This document shows positions 34,763-43,000 of a DNA stretch of 64,000 nucleotides, piece by piece. Below the pieces are notes generated by a model that had not been told where the DNA came from, did no database searches, and saw only the letters and a list, made by a program, of their open reading frames with translations. The DNA is from an uncultured Lachnospiraceae bacterium (GTDB lineage Bacteria > Bacillota > Clostridia > Lachnospirales > Lachnospiraceae). How positions within the stretch are numbered: position 1 is the first letter of the stretch; each line of letters starts with the position of its first letter. A program made the position numbers and the translations under genes. The DNA lies in the NCBI GenBank assembly GCA_900319245.1, contig ONNQ01000001.1, forward strand, positions 62,001 to 126,000, in the 5' to 3' direction.

Positions 34763-37575
34763 CCGACGCACAACAGAGAGAAGCTGCAAGGCAGTTTTTC
34801 TACAGATGGCAGAATAAAGGCAAAGAGGATGAGCACGCCCGCTCCTATTGGATTGAGCTCCTCTCTGACATCTTTGGCGTAGAGCGCGTGACCGAGCGTG
34901 TCGATTTCGAGAAGAAACTGGTCGGTGCGGACGGCAATACGAAGCGCATCGATGTTTATATTCCGGAAACGCGCGTCCTGATTGAGCAGAAAAGCCTTGG
35001 CATTCCCCTCGACAAGCCGCAGGCAGGCCATGATGGAAAGACTCCGTACGAGCAGGCCAAATACTACGACAATTACCTCCCGTTCGAGGAGAAAGCGCGC
35101 TGGATCATCACATCGAATTTTGCGGAAATCTGGATCTATGACATGAACCAGAAAGTCCCGCAGCCGATCAAGCTGACGCTTGCGGATCTCCAGTCAAAAT
35201 ATCACCTGCTTGATTTTCTGACCAATAAAAAGCAGAACAAGATCACGGAAGAAGTCGAGCTGTCCAAAGCAGCAGGCGAGCTCGTCGGCAAGATCCGTGA
35301 CCGGTTCCTGACGCAGTACAACGACCCGCTCGCCAAACGGACACAGAAAAGTCTGAACGTCCTCTGCGTAAGACTGGTGTTCTGTTTTTACGCTGAGGAT
35401 GCCGGGCTTTTCGGAGAAAAAGATGCCTTCAGCAAATATATCCTTCAGTACAAGCCCGGCGATATCCGAGGGAAGCTCCTTGAAATATTCAAAGTCCTGG
35501 ACACGCCGCTTTCCGATCGCTCGGATCTGTATCTTTCCGATGAGCTGGAAGGCTTCCCGTATGTGAACGGCGGCCTCTTCAGCGATGAAAATATAGTCAT
35601 CCCGAAGATCACACAGGAAATCAAGGATGCGCTCGCGGAAGCGGCCCGCTTTGACTGGTCAAAGATTTCCCCTACGATCTTCGGCGCCGTGTTTGAGTCC
35701 ACACTTAACCCTGAGACCAGGCGTGCCGGAGGCATGCATTACACCAGTATCGAAAATATTCACAAGGTGATCGATCCTCTGTTCCTGGACGACCTGAAGG
35801 CAGAATTGAAAGAGATCAGGGATATCTCTGTTTTAGCCACGCAGAAGAAACGGCTAGAAGCTTTTCAGAACAAACTGGCGTCACAAGTATTCTTCGATCC
35901 GGCCTGCGGATCCGGAAATTTTCTCACGGAAACTTATCTCTCACTCCGTCGGCTGGAGAATGAAGTGCTTCGTCTGAAGGTCAATGCAGACCGCAAACTG
36001 ACCGACGGGCAGATCTCGTTCGGCTTCGAGGAAGACTCGCCGATCAAGGTGTCGATCCACCAGTTCTACGGAATCGAGATCAATGATTTTGCCGTGGCGG
36101 TCGCGCAAACAGCACTGTGGATCGCGGAATCGCAGATGATGAAGGAGACGGAGGATATCATCCATGCTGACATGGAATTCTTCCCGTTGAAGTCATATAA
36201 GGGAATAACGGAAAAGAACGCACTTCGCCTTGATTGGGAAGAAGTTGCCCCTGTAAAAAGTAGCACTGACTTATTCTGCTATGGCAATCCGCCATTCGTC
36301 GGGTACTCGCTCCAGAGCAAGGAGCAAAAAGCCGATATTCTGTCGTTATATGTGGACGAAAACGGGAAGCCGTATAAGACGGCGGGCAAAATAGACTATG
36401 TCGCAGGGTGGTACTGGAAAGCTGCGGAACTCATGTCAAAGCACCCGAATATCAGGACTGCTTTCGTGTCGACCAATTCTATCACGCAGGGCGAGCAGGT
36501 CGCCGCCGTGTGGAAACCTTTGTATGACCGGTTTGGGATTCATATTGATTTTGCTTATAGGACATTTGTCTGGGATAGTGAGGCGGACCAGAAAGCAAAC
36601 GTTCATTGTGTGATTGTTGGGTTTTCCGCACATCCGTCAACAAACGCCAAAAAACTGTATATCGATGATCAGGTCGAATATGTCAGTAACATCAACGCGT
36701 ATCTAACTGCTGCCGACGATGTCTTTATTGAGGCACGGACGAAACCTCTCTGTGATGTGGTATCGCTTCAGAACGGTGGAAAGCCTACTGAAGGTGGATT
36801 CCTCATTCTTACGGAAGAAGAGAAAGATTATCTTCTTGATAAAGAACCGCAAGCTTCTGTCTTCATCCGTCCGTATATGATGGGAAAGGATTTCATACAG
36901 CGTAAGCCTCGTTACTGCTTGTGGATGGTGAACGCTGATCCTTCCGTTCTCAAAAAGTGTCCTCTCGTACTCTCTAGAATTGATAAAGTACGCGAATACC
37001 GATTAAAAAGCCCGAAAGAAGCGACACAGAAGAAAGCAGAAACTTCTATGTTTTTCGACGAGGTAAGAGAATGCACCTCTGATTATGTTGCCATTCCCAA
37101 AGTATCTTCTCAAAATAGGCGCTACATCCCCATAGAATATCTAAAAAAGGATGTAATTCCTGGAGACAGTATCTTTATGATGCCAGATTCAACATTGTAT
37201 GATTTTGGCATACTTACATCAAATGTCCATATGTCATGGATGCGAACTGTAGCGGGAAGACTCAAAAGCGACTATCGGTATTCGAACACAATAGTGTATA
37301 ACAATTTTCCTTGGCCTGATCCCACCCCGGAACAGAAGCTCAAAATCGAGCAGACAGCACAGGCCATACTTGATGCCAGAGCCTTGTATCCGCACAGTTC
37401 ACTTGCCGATTTATACGATCCATTGACCATGCCGCCGGAGCTACGGAAGGCGCACCAGTTGAACGACAAAGCAGTCATGCAGGCTTATGGCATGCCAATC
37501 AAGGAAACTGACGAGGCTGCCTGTGTTGCGTGGCTAATGAGATTGTATCAGGAAAAGGTGAATAATACGGGATAA
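34759..37575 (+). CDS. MmeI-like type IIL restriction-modification fusion protein
   Basis: The 938-residue length and layout match MmeI-type enzymes, which cut and methylate with one polypeptide. The N-terminal nuclease region has RIDVYIPETRVLIEQKS (about residues 55-75), compatible with a D-E-x-K site. A helical spacer follows. The adenine methyltransferase has motif I DPACGSGNF (about residue 378) and motif IV NPPF (about residue 512). The C-terminal third is the target-recognition region and ends after a VYNNFPWP block. The site it recognises cannot be read from sequence. An alternative is an orphan methyltransferase if the nuclease residues are inactive. A strong terminator follows. Confidence 0.88.
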   Translation: MTDAQQREAARQFFYRWQNKGKEDEHARSYWIELLSDIFGVERVTERVDFEKKLVGADGNTKRIDVYIPETRVLIEQKSLGIPLDKPQAGHDGKTPYEQAKYYDNYLPFEEKARWIITSNFAEIWIYDMNQKVPQPIKLTLADLQSKYHLLDFLTNKKQNKITEEVELSKAAGELVGKIRDRFLTQYNDPLAKRTQKSLNVLCVRLVFCFYAEDAGLFGEKDAFSKYILQYKPGDIRGKLLEIFKVLDTPLSDRSDLYLSDELEGFPYVNGGLFSDENIVIPKITQEIKDALAEAARFDWSKISPTIFGAVFESTLNPETRRAGGMHYTSIENIHKVIDPLFLDDLKAELKEIRDISVLATQKKRLEAFQNKLASQVFFDPACGSGNFLTETYLSLRRLENEVLRLKVNADRKLTDGQISFGFEEDSPIKVSIHQFYGIEINDFAVAVAQTALWIAESQMMKETEDIIHADMEFFPLKSYKGITEKNALRLDWEEVAPVKSSTDLFCYGNPPFVGYSLQSKEQKADILSLYVDENGKPYKTAGKIDYVAGWYWKAAELMSKHPNIRTAFVSTNSITQGEQVAAVWKPLYDRFGIHIDFAYRTFVWDSEADQKANVHCVIVGFSAHPSTNAKKLYIDDQVEYVSNINAYLTAADDVFIEARTKPLCDVVSLQNGGKPTEGGFLILTEEEKDYLLDKEPQASVFIRPYMMGKDFIQRKPRYCLWMVNADPSVLKKCPLVLSRIDKVREYRLKSPKEATQKKAETSMFFDEVRECTSDYVAIPKVSSQNRRYIPIEYLKKDVIPGDSIFMMPDSTLYDFGILTSNVHMSWMRTVAGRLKSDYRYSNTIVYNNFPWPDPTPEQKLKIEQTAQAILDARALYPHSSLADLYDPLTMPPELRKAHQLNDKAVMQAYGMPIKETDEAACVAWLMRLYQEKVNNTG

Positions 37576-37599
37576 GAGTATAAGCAACGATAATTCAGC

Positions 37600-37648
37600 A
37601 TAACGGATTACCCGTTCATTCAAGATGGACGGGTAATCCGTTATTTTT
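37600..37648 (+). terminator. Intrinsic terminator after the restriction-modification gene
   Basis: ATAACGGATTACCCGT and ACGGGTAATCCGTTAT are perfectly paired with a short loop and end in TTTTT. It insulates the recombinase/RM unit from the region that follows. Confidence 0.92.
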
Positions 37649-37739
37649 GTGCCTGTAATCGGATCTGAGGAACCAGGAACCATATCAGCTCAAAAATGCT
37701 TGCACTATTTTCTTATAAAAAAAGAAATATTCTATATCT

Positions 37740-38440
37740 CTGCTAAGAGCAGAAAACAAGGAGAAGAAAAACGAGGAAACACATGATGGGTACCAGAGAT
37801 GGTGCCGGAACAGACTGCCTGCACAGTATGGCGGCAAGCGGTCGCGGACAAATCTGAGTTGTCTGCTGAAAAGTGACCATACTCATAAAGTGTGTTTAGA
37901 ATAGAAATCCGTGGCCCGAAGATGATGGGCCGGATACCACAACAAGCTCCGGATGACTTTCTTCATTCGGCTGGACGGCCGCAGTATAAGGGGCAAGCGT
38001 ATTGATCCGACGACACTAGGATCCTAAATAATCCGATCTGGGGAGCTGGCCGCGCACACCGGACCCGGTGCAAAAGCGGGCTGCATGAAGGATCGGGGAG
38101 ACCGTAGATCTGACCAGGCTACGGCTCCGGACAGCGGCAACCAAGTGCCGCTGTCGAAGGGTGGGAAAGCCGCCTAAATGGTTATGCGTGATAGCGCATA
38201 ACCAGTTTAGGCAGGATAAACCGGTATTTTTCTTGAAAAACAGAGAGAACCGGGGCTCAGAAAATAACCACTATAAACGGTCAACAAGACTATCAGGGCG
38301 AGTGAAGGCATATGCCGGAAGCGAAGCCCAGCGCGTGCCTTAGAGCACTACATGCCCGAAAGGGCGACCTCGGCGCGATAGTCCGAAGCGTGGACATGCC
38401 CAGTCCGTAATAACAGGGTGGAGAGGCATCTTAACAACAA
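37740..38440 (+). ncRNA. Candidate large structured RNA upstream of the tyrosine recombinase
   Basis: About 700 nt without a credible gene contain a dense set of strong local helices. Examples: GGCCC/GGGCC (37913-37931), CCGTAG/CTACGG (38102-38124), ACAGCGGC/GCCGCTGT (38131-38154), a 17-bp hairpin with one bulge (38172-38212), AAGGCA/TGCCTT (38305-38341) and a GAAA tetraloop hairpin GCCC-GAAA-GGGC (38354-38365). The last two sit inside a 7-bp long-range helix GACTATC/GATAGTC (38288-38294 with 38377-38383). TTGCAC at 37700 with TATTCT near 37729 could be a promoter, though the spacing is long. The size suits ornate RNAs such as ROOL or GOLLD; the GACTATC/GATAGTC helix also recalls group I intron P7. 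I cannot assign a family. Boundaries are approximate, and the strand is inferred from the downstream gene. Confidence 0.5.
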
Positions 38441-38468
38441 TAGGAATTAATAATGTGAGGGAAAGAAC

Positions 38469-39455
38469 ATGGGAAGGAAATCAAACAGCCTGCAGCACGA
38501 GCTGATCAAGCGTATGCTGCCACAGATTGAAAACAATCTGACGGGAACAGCTTACAAAAAACACATCAAAAAATTTGCCTCCTGGGCGCGAAAAAACGGG
38601 TATCGGAAGCCAGAGGATATTACGAAGGAGGTTGTTCAAGAGTATGAAGAGTATCTTGAGAACAAGCCGAAGAAATATGCTGCGGCGACCATACACACAT
38701 ATCTTGCCCCTGTCTGTGCGGCTGCGGGCGTGCACATGGAAGAGATCAAGAAGCCGAGAAGAACGGCAGGAAACATCTCGCGTGGGCGTGATTATGACGC
38801 GACGGGAAAGAAGGTTGCAAAAAATAAGCAGGGAAAACGGCAGGAATGCGACCAGAAATTCGCGCGCCTGATGACGCTGCAGAAGGCGATTGGCGTCAGG
38901 CGCGCGGAACTGGGAAAACTCGTAGGAGCAGATTTGGTTCGTCGTGGAAATGGATGGTTCGTCCGCATCCGGCGCGGCAAAGGCGGAAAGGAGCAGCTGC
39001 AGTTCATTTTGCCGAAGGACGTTCCCGCCGTGAAGGCGGTTTTTGAAGGCATCGCAGCTGATCAGAAGGTCTTCAGCCGCGAAGAAATGGCAAACAAGAT
39101 CAATCTGCACGCCATGAGGGCCGAACACGGGAAGGACTGCTATCACCATTATGCCAGTTATATTGAAAATTACCCTGAAGTCGTGGAGAAACTTCGTTCT
39201 GAGCTGCTCCGCAGATGGGACAAAGGGCATGCACAGCTGAAAAGCAGCAATCCCAAAGCATGGGAGAGCCAGAGGAAGAAGTTTATCGGCGACATGGACG
39301 ACAGGCCGTATCTTCTGCGCGGAGAGAACCTCCGGAAGGCAGAAGCCCTTGGGCTTCCTACGGAATATAATCGGCTCGCCCTTATGTGCGTGAGTGTTTT
39401 TCATCTGTCGCACTGGCGCCTTGATGTTACCGTGGTAAACTATATGATCCAGTAA
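38469..39455 (+). CDS. Tyrosine-recombinase-like protein
   Basis: The 328-residue product has an N-terminal SAM-like core-binding domain (residues about 15-110; NLTGTAYKKHIKKFASWARKN). The catalytic part shows an Arg in GVRRAELGKLVGADL, a Lys in RGKGGKE, HxxR in NLHAMRAEHGKDCYHHY, and a final LSHWRLDVTVVNYMIQ with His and Tyr. All usual catalytic positions are thus present, but the protein ends three residues after the tyrosine, which is unusually abrupt. The ATG at 38469 has GTGAGGGA upstream. It follows a 700-nt hairpin-rich stretch and has a GC-rich hairpin after it. Confidence 0.8.
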   Translation: MGRKSNSLQHELIKRMLPQIENNLTGTAYKKHIKKFASWARKNGYRKPEDITKEVVQEYEEYLENKPKKYAAATIHTYLAPVCAAAGVHMEEIKKPRRTAGNISRGRDYDATGKKVAKNKQGKRQECDQKFARLMTLQKAIGVRRAELGKLVGADLVRRGNGWFVRIRRGKGGKEQLQFILPKDVPAVKAVFEGIAADQKVFSREEMANKINLHAMRAEHGKDCYHHYASYIENYPEVVEKLRSELLRRWDKGHAQLKSSNPKAWESQRKKFIGDMDDRPYLLRGENLRKAEALGLPTEYNRLALMCVSVFHLSHWRLDVTVVNYMIQ

Positions 39456-39483
39456 AGTGATAATAAAAGGGCCATCAATCAAT

Positions 39484-39511
39484 TGCGCCGCAGGAATACA
39501 CCAGCGGCGCG
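39484..39511 (+). terminator. GC-rich hairpin after the tyrosine recombinase
   Basis: GCGCCGC and GCGGCGC pair around a 12-base loop. There is no T run. A close relative of this hairpin lies at 41141-41167 on the other side of the AbiE genes. Confidence 0.5.
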
Positions 39512-39579
39512 AGAGATGAGATGATGCGCTCACAATGCATTCGTTGCCGGATTTGAGTAATCATACACATGATTTTGTG

Positions 39580-39684
39580 TTGTGTGAGCATTTACTTTAA
39601 TATGTGCTTGATTTTCCTTAATGGCATGCTATTATTAAAGTAAATATTCACACAATATGGTGTTTGTGTGAATAAATACTTTAA
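39580..39684 (+). promoter_or_regulatory. AbiE promoter with three operator half-sites
   Basis: A 21-bp element starts TTGTGTGA and ends TTTACTTTAA. It occurs forward at 39580-39600, inverted at 39635-39655 (19 of 21 positions match) and forward again at 39664-39684. The promoter TTGATT (39608-39613) / TATTAT (39630-39635), spacer 16, lies between the first two copies, and the third runs up to the ribosome site. AbiEi antitoxins of this family bind inverted repeats and repress their own operon, which fits this layout. Confidence 0.8.
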
Positions 39685-39696
39685 GGAGGTGTTTCC

Positions 39697-40239
39697 ATGT
39701 TATTGACTTATCAGGAATGCCTGGACAGATATGGCAGCGATTATCAATTGAAAAAAGAGATCAGAAACGGAAACCTCTTTATGAAGGAAAAGGGGATTTA
39801 TTCTACTGCGCGCAATACGTCCGAAATTGATATTATCATGAGAAAATACCCGAAAGCGGTATGCACAGGTAAAAGCGCATTCTTTTATCATTCCCTGACG
39901 GACGTAATACCCGATCATTACTATCTGGCTACCAGAAGATCGGATACCAGGATTAAAGATCCTCGTGTCGTCCAGTCGTTTCTGAAGGATGATTTATATG
40001 AAGCCGGCATTATGGAATTGGAATATAATAATTCAAACATCCGCATTTATGACCGAGAGCGCATGCTGATCGAGCTTATGCGGTTCAGGTCAAAAATGCC
40101 GATGGATTATTATAAAGAGATTATTCAGAACTACCGCAGGCTGTCTTTTGACTTGGATTTCGGCCTGGTCGAGGATTACGCTGCCTTATTCAAAAACGGC
40201 GCAACACTTATGAATATGATACAGATGGAGGTGCTGTAA
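39697..40239 (+). CDS. abiEi: AbiEi-type antitoxin / transcriptional repressor
   Basis: The 180-residue protein resembles the AbiEi family, with an N-terminal winged-helix DNA-binding part (residues 1-60; YQLKKEIRNGNLFMKEKGIYST) and a C-terminal domain. It blocks the AbiEii toxin and represses the operon. The blocks FFYHSLTDVIPDHYYLAT and IYDRERMLIELMR are typical. The ATG at 39697 follows AAGGAGGTG. The stop overlaps the toxin start as TAATG. Confidence 0.85.
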   Translation: MLLTYQECLDRYGSDYQLKKEIRNGNLFMKEKGIYSTARNTSEIDIIMRKYPKAVCTGKSAFFYHSLTDVIPDHYYLATRRSDTRIKDPRVVQSFLKDDLYEAGIMELEYNNSNIRIYDRERMLIELMRFRSKMPMDYYKEIIQNYRRLSFDLDFGLVEDYAALFKNGATLMNMIQMEVL

Positions 40240-41042
40240 TGAACTTATATGAAGAGGTCGAAAAGATCAAAGCAGCTGGCTACAGCGAACAGAACGCTCA
40301 GTCGAAGCTCGGGCAGGATATCGTTCTGAAAGCCATAGCAGATAGTGGAATGGCACGAAATGCTACGATAAAAGGTGGTGTTGTCATGCGGAGTATATCC
40401 GGGAATGCCCGCCGCGCCACGCAGGATCTCGATCTGGATTTTATCAAATACTCCATCTCTGATGATTCTATCCGCAGATTTGTCGATAAACTTGACTGCA
40501 TCGATGGACTGACGATTAAACTCGATGGTAAGATCATGGAACTCAATCACCAGGATTACAAGGGGAAGCGCATTCACATCTTAGTTGCAGACACGGAAGG
40601 AACCGTCATTTCCCTTAAAATGGATCTTGGAGTACATAAGGATCTTTCCATAGAGCAGGACGAATATGCTTTTGATGTTGGGTTTCAGGAGGATGCCGTA
40701 AGCCTTCTTATAAACTCACCGGCGCAGATGATCACCGAAAAGCTTAAATCCATGGTGAGATTCGGAAGCCGCAACACCAGGTATAAAGATGTATTCGATA
40801 TATGTTACTTGAGCGAACGCGTCAATATGGATCAGCTGAGGGAATGTATTAAGAAGTATATCTTTGAGGACGAAACTCTTAGAAACGTGTCTGACATGAA
40901 AGCTGTCATAAGAAGAATCGAGCGGATGTTTACGAATCCTGCTTATCTGAGTGGATTGCGTTCATCCGGCAAGAACTGGCTTGATATTTCTGATGAAGAG
41001 GCGATTGAAAAGGATCTTGCCTTCATAAGAAGTATTCGGTGA
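40239..41042 (+). CDS. abiEii: AbiEii-type nucleotidyltransferase toxin
   Basis: The 267-residue protein belongs to the DNA polymerase beta-like nucleotidyltransferase toxins of type IV AbiE abortive-infection systems. The GG and D-x-D motifs are seen in IKGGVVMRSIS and RRATQDLDLDF, and a later conserved block reads SPAQMITEKLKSMVRFG..RYKDVFDI. Such toxins modify tRNA or other nucleotide acceptors and stop growth on phage attack. It is coupled to the antitoxin by the overlapping stop and start codons. A strong terminator follows. Confidence 0.9.
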   Translation: MNLYEEVEKIKAAGYSEQNAQSKLGQDIVLKAIADSGMARNATIKGGVVMRSISGNARRATQDLDLDFIKYSISDDSIRRFVDKLDCIDGLTIKLDGKIMELNHQDYKGKRIHILVADTEGTVISLKMDLGVHKDLSIEQDEYAFDVGFQEDAVSLLINSPAQMITEKLKSMVRFGSRNTRYKDVFDICYLSERVNMDQLRECIKKYIFEDETLRNVSDMKAVIRRIERMFTNPAYLSGLRSSGKNWLDISDEEAIEKDLAFIRSIR

Positions 41043-41062
41043 CAACCTGCCTTATCACAGAA

Positions 41063-41109
41063 ACAATATATCTTGGCAATTTTTAGGAATTATTGCCAAG
41101 ATATATTGT
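41063..41109 (+). terminator. Terminator of the AbiE operon
   Basis: ACAATATATCTTGGCAAT pairs with ATTGCCAAGATATATTGT around a short AT-rich loop, a perfect 18-bp stem 20 nt after the toxin gene. It lacks a long T run but is strong. Confidence 0.75.
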
Positions 41110-41140
41110 ACTAAGTAAAACTATATCCGTTCAATAAAAC

Positions 41141-41167
41141 CGCGCCGCAGGTATTTCCTGCGGCGCG
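41141..41167. repeat. Perfect GC-rich hairpin flanking the AbiE module
   Basis: CGCGCCGCAGG and CCTGCGGCGCG form an 11-bp stem. It shares GCGCCGCAGG and GCGGCGCG with the hairpin at 39484-39511, so the AbiE genes lie between two related hairpins. Confidence 0.7.
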
Positions 41168-41175
41168 TTGTGCTT

Positions 41176-41262
41176 TCACGCTGTCCTAGGCAACGTCAAT
41201 TCCACAACACATCCATCGTGCTGCAGCCTATTCTCAACTTTCTTTTTGTATCTTAACTCAAT
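41176..41262 (-). pseudogene. Possible C-terminal coding remnant
   Basis: On the minus strand a 28-codon frame without a start reads like a protein end (KKKVENRLQHDGCVVELTLP) and stops at 41176. An upstream stop closes it at 41262. The codon pattern looks coding, so it may be a broken gene tail. The rest of 41263-41468 is AT-rich with nothing recognised except a GGAGCT/AGCTCC hairpin near 41415. Confidence 0.3.
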
Positions 41263-41468
41263 TCATGTTTTTATCCCCAAATGCTGTAATTTCTTCCAAA
41301 TCGCCCTCAAATCACCCCATTTCATGCCCGCTTTTCCCGTTTGGTCACGCGAAGTGCCGAAAAATGCAGGTTTTCCGAGAGATTCTTATATATCCCTTTT
41401 GAAACGAAAAGAAGGAGCTTTTTTACAGCTCCGCCTCAGAGCATTTTTGCTCAAGAAAGGGATAGAAT

Positions 41469-41948
41469 ATGAGAGCGAAAAGAGAGCAGGAACAGAAGGG
41501 TAGTTATCGCTACTATGACACAATCCACAGGGAGTATATCGACGTTCCGGACGAACTGCGCCCAATCCTGGCGCAGATGGACAGACACACGAGGTATCTC
41601 GAAACAGTGCAGTTTTGTCACAACCATGTGTACGTGATTTCGCAGCTCGACTATTGTGAGGAGCAGTATTTCTCATATTCGGATGACGGGTTTGAAGCGG
41701 TCCTGGACAACATGTGCGCGTCCAAATACTGGACGGAGATTGCAAGTATTCTTTCGGATGAAGAAATGATGCTCTTGTTGGAAATCTTCGTCATGGGCTA
41801 TGACTTCGCGCAGGTTTCTATGCTTAATAGTGCTTCGTATTCCGCGGTCGCGAGTAAGAAGCACCGGCTCCTTGTAAAACTTAGAAAGTTCTTTGAGGGG
41901 TGCGCCGGTAATGATGCGGATTCTGTTTATACGCATTACTTTGACTGA
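41469..41948 (+). CDS. Sigma-70-like small regulator of a mobile element
   Basis: The 159-residue protein resembles the sigma-factor-like proteins encoded by Clostridial conjugative elements. The N-terminal half is variable (YYDTIHREYIDVPDELRPIL). The C-terminal half (residues about 95-145) has a region-4-like helix-turn-helix: SDEEMMLLLEIFVMGYDFAQVSML, then SAVASKKHRLLVKLRKFF. It probably controls island genes. The ATG at 41469 has AAAGGGA upstream. Assignment rests on overall pattern, not on strong motifs. Confidence 0.6.
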   Translation: MRAKREQEQKGSYRYYDTIHREYIDVPDELRPILAQMDRHTRYLETVQFCHNHVYVISQLDYCEEQYFSYSDDGFEAVLDNMCASKYWTEIASILSDEEMMLLLEIFVMGYDFAQVSMLNSASYSAVASKKHRLLVKLRKFFEGCAGNDADSVYTHYFD

Positions 41949-42019
41949 TTAATTGGGACTGAACACCGCATATTGTCATAAAAAGCCTGTGGTCATTTAT
42001 GCAATGTGCTGAACATTCA

Positions 42020-42047
42020 CTATTTTGGCCTCTATGCGACAAAATAG
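42020..42047. repeat. Inverted repeat between the sigma-like gene and the XRE gene
   Basis: CTATTTTG and CAAAATAG are perfect arms 12 bases apart. A wider CCTCTAT/ATAGAGG pair (about 42030-42076) overlaps it. The nested arms could be a protein-binding site or old element end. Confidence 0.4.
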
Positions 42048-42096
42048 CGGGCGGCCGTTAGGTAATTATATAGAGGCACATAATCCAAGACGGGTG

Positions 42097-42127
42097 AAGG
42101 CGTCGGCAGTAATTGCCGGCGCCTTTT
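42097..42127. terminator. Hairpin terminator between convergent island genes
   Basis: AAGGCGTCGGCA and TGCCGGCGCCTT pair (one G-T) around GTAAT and are followed by a T run. It lies between the + strand sigma-like gene and the - strand XRE gene. Confidence 0.75.
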
Positions 42128-42206
42128 ATGGTTTGGAATTAATGATTGGAATGGGGGAGCGGAATCGGTTCTGTGGTGTAGGATCCTTTTTCTTAACTTG
42201 CGCTCT

Positions 42207-42809
42207 TTATTCGGTAAGATTCAGCTTTGCTCTTAATTCATTGATTAAGTCGTCAAGCATTTTTAATTGCAGCAGATCGGCGTCATTATCCGTCGGCAAA
42301 TCAGGAAGAGACCATTTGAAAGAATTGTATTTCAGTAAAGCGTCCTCTGCTTCTTTGGTATTATGTGCCCGGTCAAGCCCCTCTTTGTATATTTTGAGTG
42401 CCTCATACCAAACCTTTAAGTACTTGACCAGTGATTGAGACTTCTCTGATTTGAATTGGAAGGAATAAATGCCGTCTGCTTCAGTCAAAGTGAGATCATA
42501 CAGCTTTTCCAGCTCGAACATTGCATAAATAGCTCCCAAATAGCTTGTTGCTACCGGATCTATGAGTGCGAGGGGCTGAACTTCCAGTGCGGATGCGATC
42601 GCTTTGATCATATCCGTCTTGGGCTTTCGATACCCGGTCTCATATTGCCGGACTCTGTCGGCGGAGAGCCCGACCTTCTCCCCCAGTTCGAGCTGGGTAA
42701 GCCCCCTTGCAAGCCGGATCTCTCGAATCCGGGCTCCAATCCTGTTTGCAGCTGTTGCATCGATAAAATCGACCGGATCTTGATTAATTGGGTTATTATT
42801 CATGGACAT
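42207..42809 (-). CDS. XRE-family repressor of the island
   Basis: The 200-residue product has an XRE helix-turn-helix at residues about 25-80 (IREIRLARGLTQLELGEKVGLSADRVRQYE). The C-terminal 110 residues are helical with no known domain. It is transcribed away from the excisionase/integrase pair, a usual layout for a repressor that keeps an integrated element quiet. The 190 nt between them hold the promoter of the xis-int operon. Confidence 0.82.
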   Translation of the reverse strand: MSMNNNPINQDPVDFIDATAANRIGARIREIRLARGLTQLELGEKVGLSADRVRQYETGYRKPKTDMIKAIASALEVQPLALIDPVATSYLGAIYAMFELEKLYDLTLTEADGIYSFQFKSEKSQSLVKYLKVWYEALKIYKEGLDRAHNTKEAEDALLKYNSFKWSLPDLPTDNDADLLQLKMLDDLINELRAKLNLTE

Positions 42810-42927
42810 ATTACACCACCTGAATCGAATGAAAATGGAACAACTCTATTCTATCACAAATGTTATGAACAAGCGCAAATTGTAGACGAAATAACATGAA
42901 ATAACACAGATGGTAACGAGAAGGCGC

Positions 42928-42956
42928 TTGACTAGAACAATAATGCACTATATAAT
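42928..42956 (+). promoter_or_regulatory. Promoter of the excisionase-integrase operon
   Basis: TTGACT (42928-42933) and TATAAT (42951-42956) are 17 bases apart, close to the ideal sigma-A promoter. It lies 45 nt before the excisionase ATG and faces away from the XRE gene. Confidence 0.8.
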
Positions 42957-43000
42957 AAGCGTAACGTATCAGATATGAAAAATAACAAGGAGGTTACATA

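Noticed and set aside
38161..38343. Possible 60-codon gene inside the structured region
   Set aside because: It has no ribosome site and covers perfect hairpins, which better explain the sequence.
37780..38450. Group II intron
   Set aside because: No GTGYG-type 5' end, no domain V hairpin and no reverse transcriptase.
40239..41042. Antibiotic nucleotidyltransferase
   Set aside because: The nucleotidyltransferase fold is shared, but the overlap with an AbiEi gene and the operator layout fit AbiEii.
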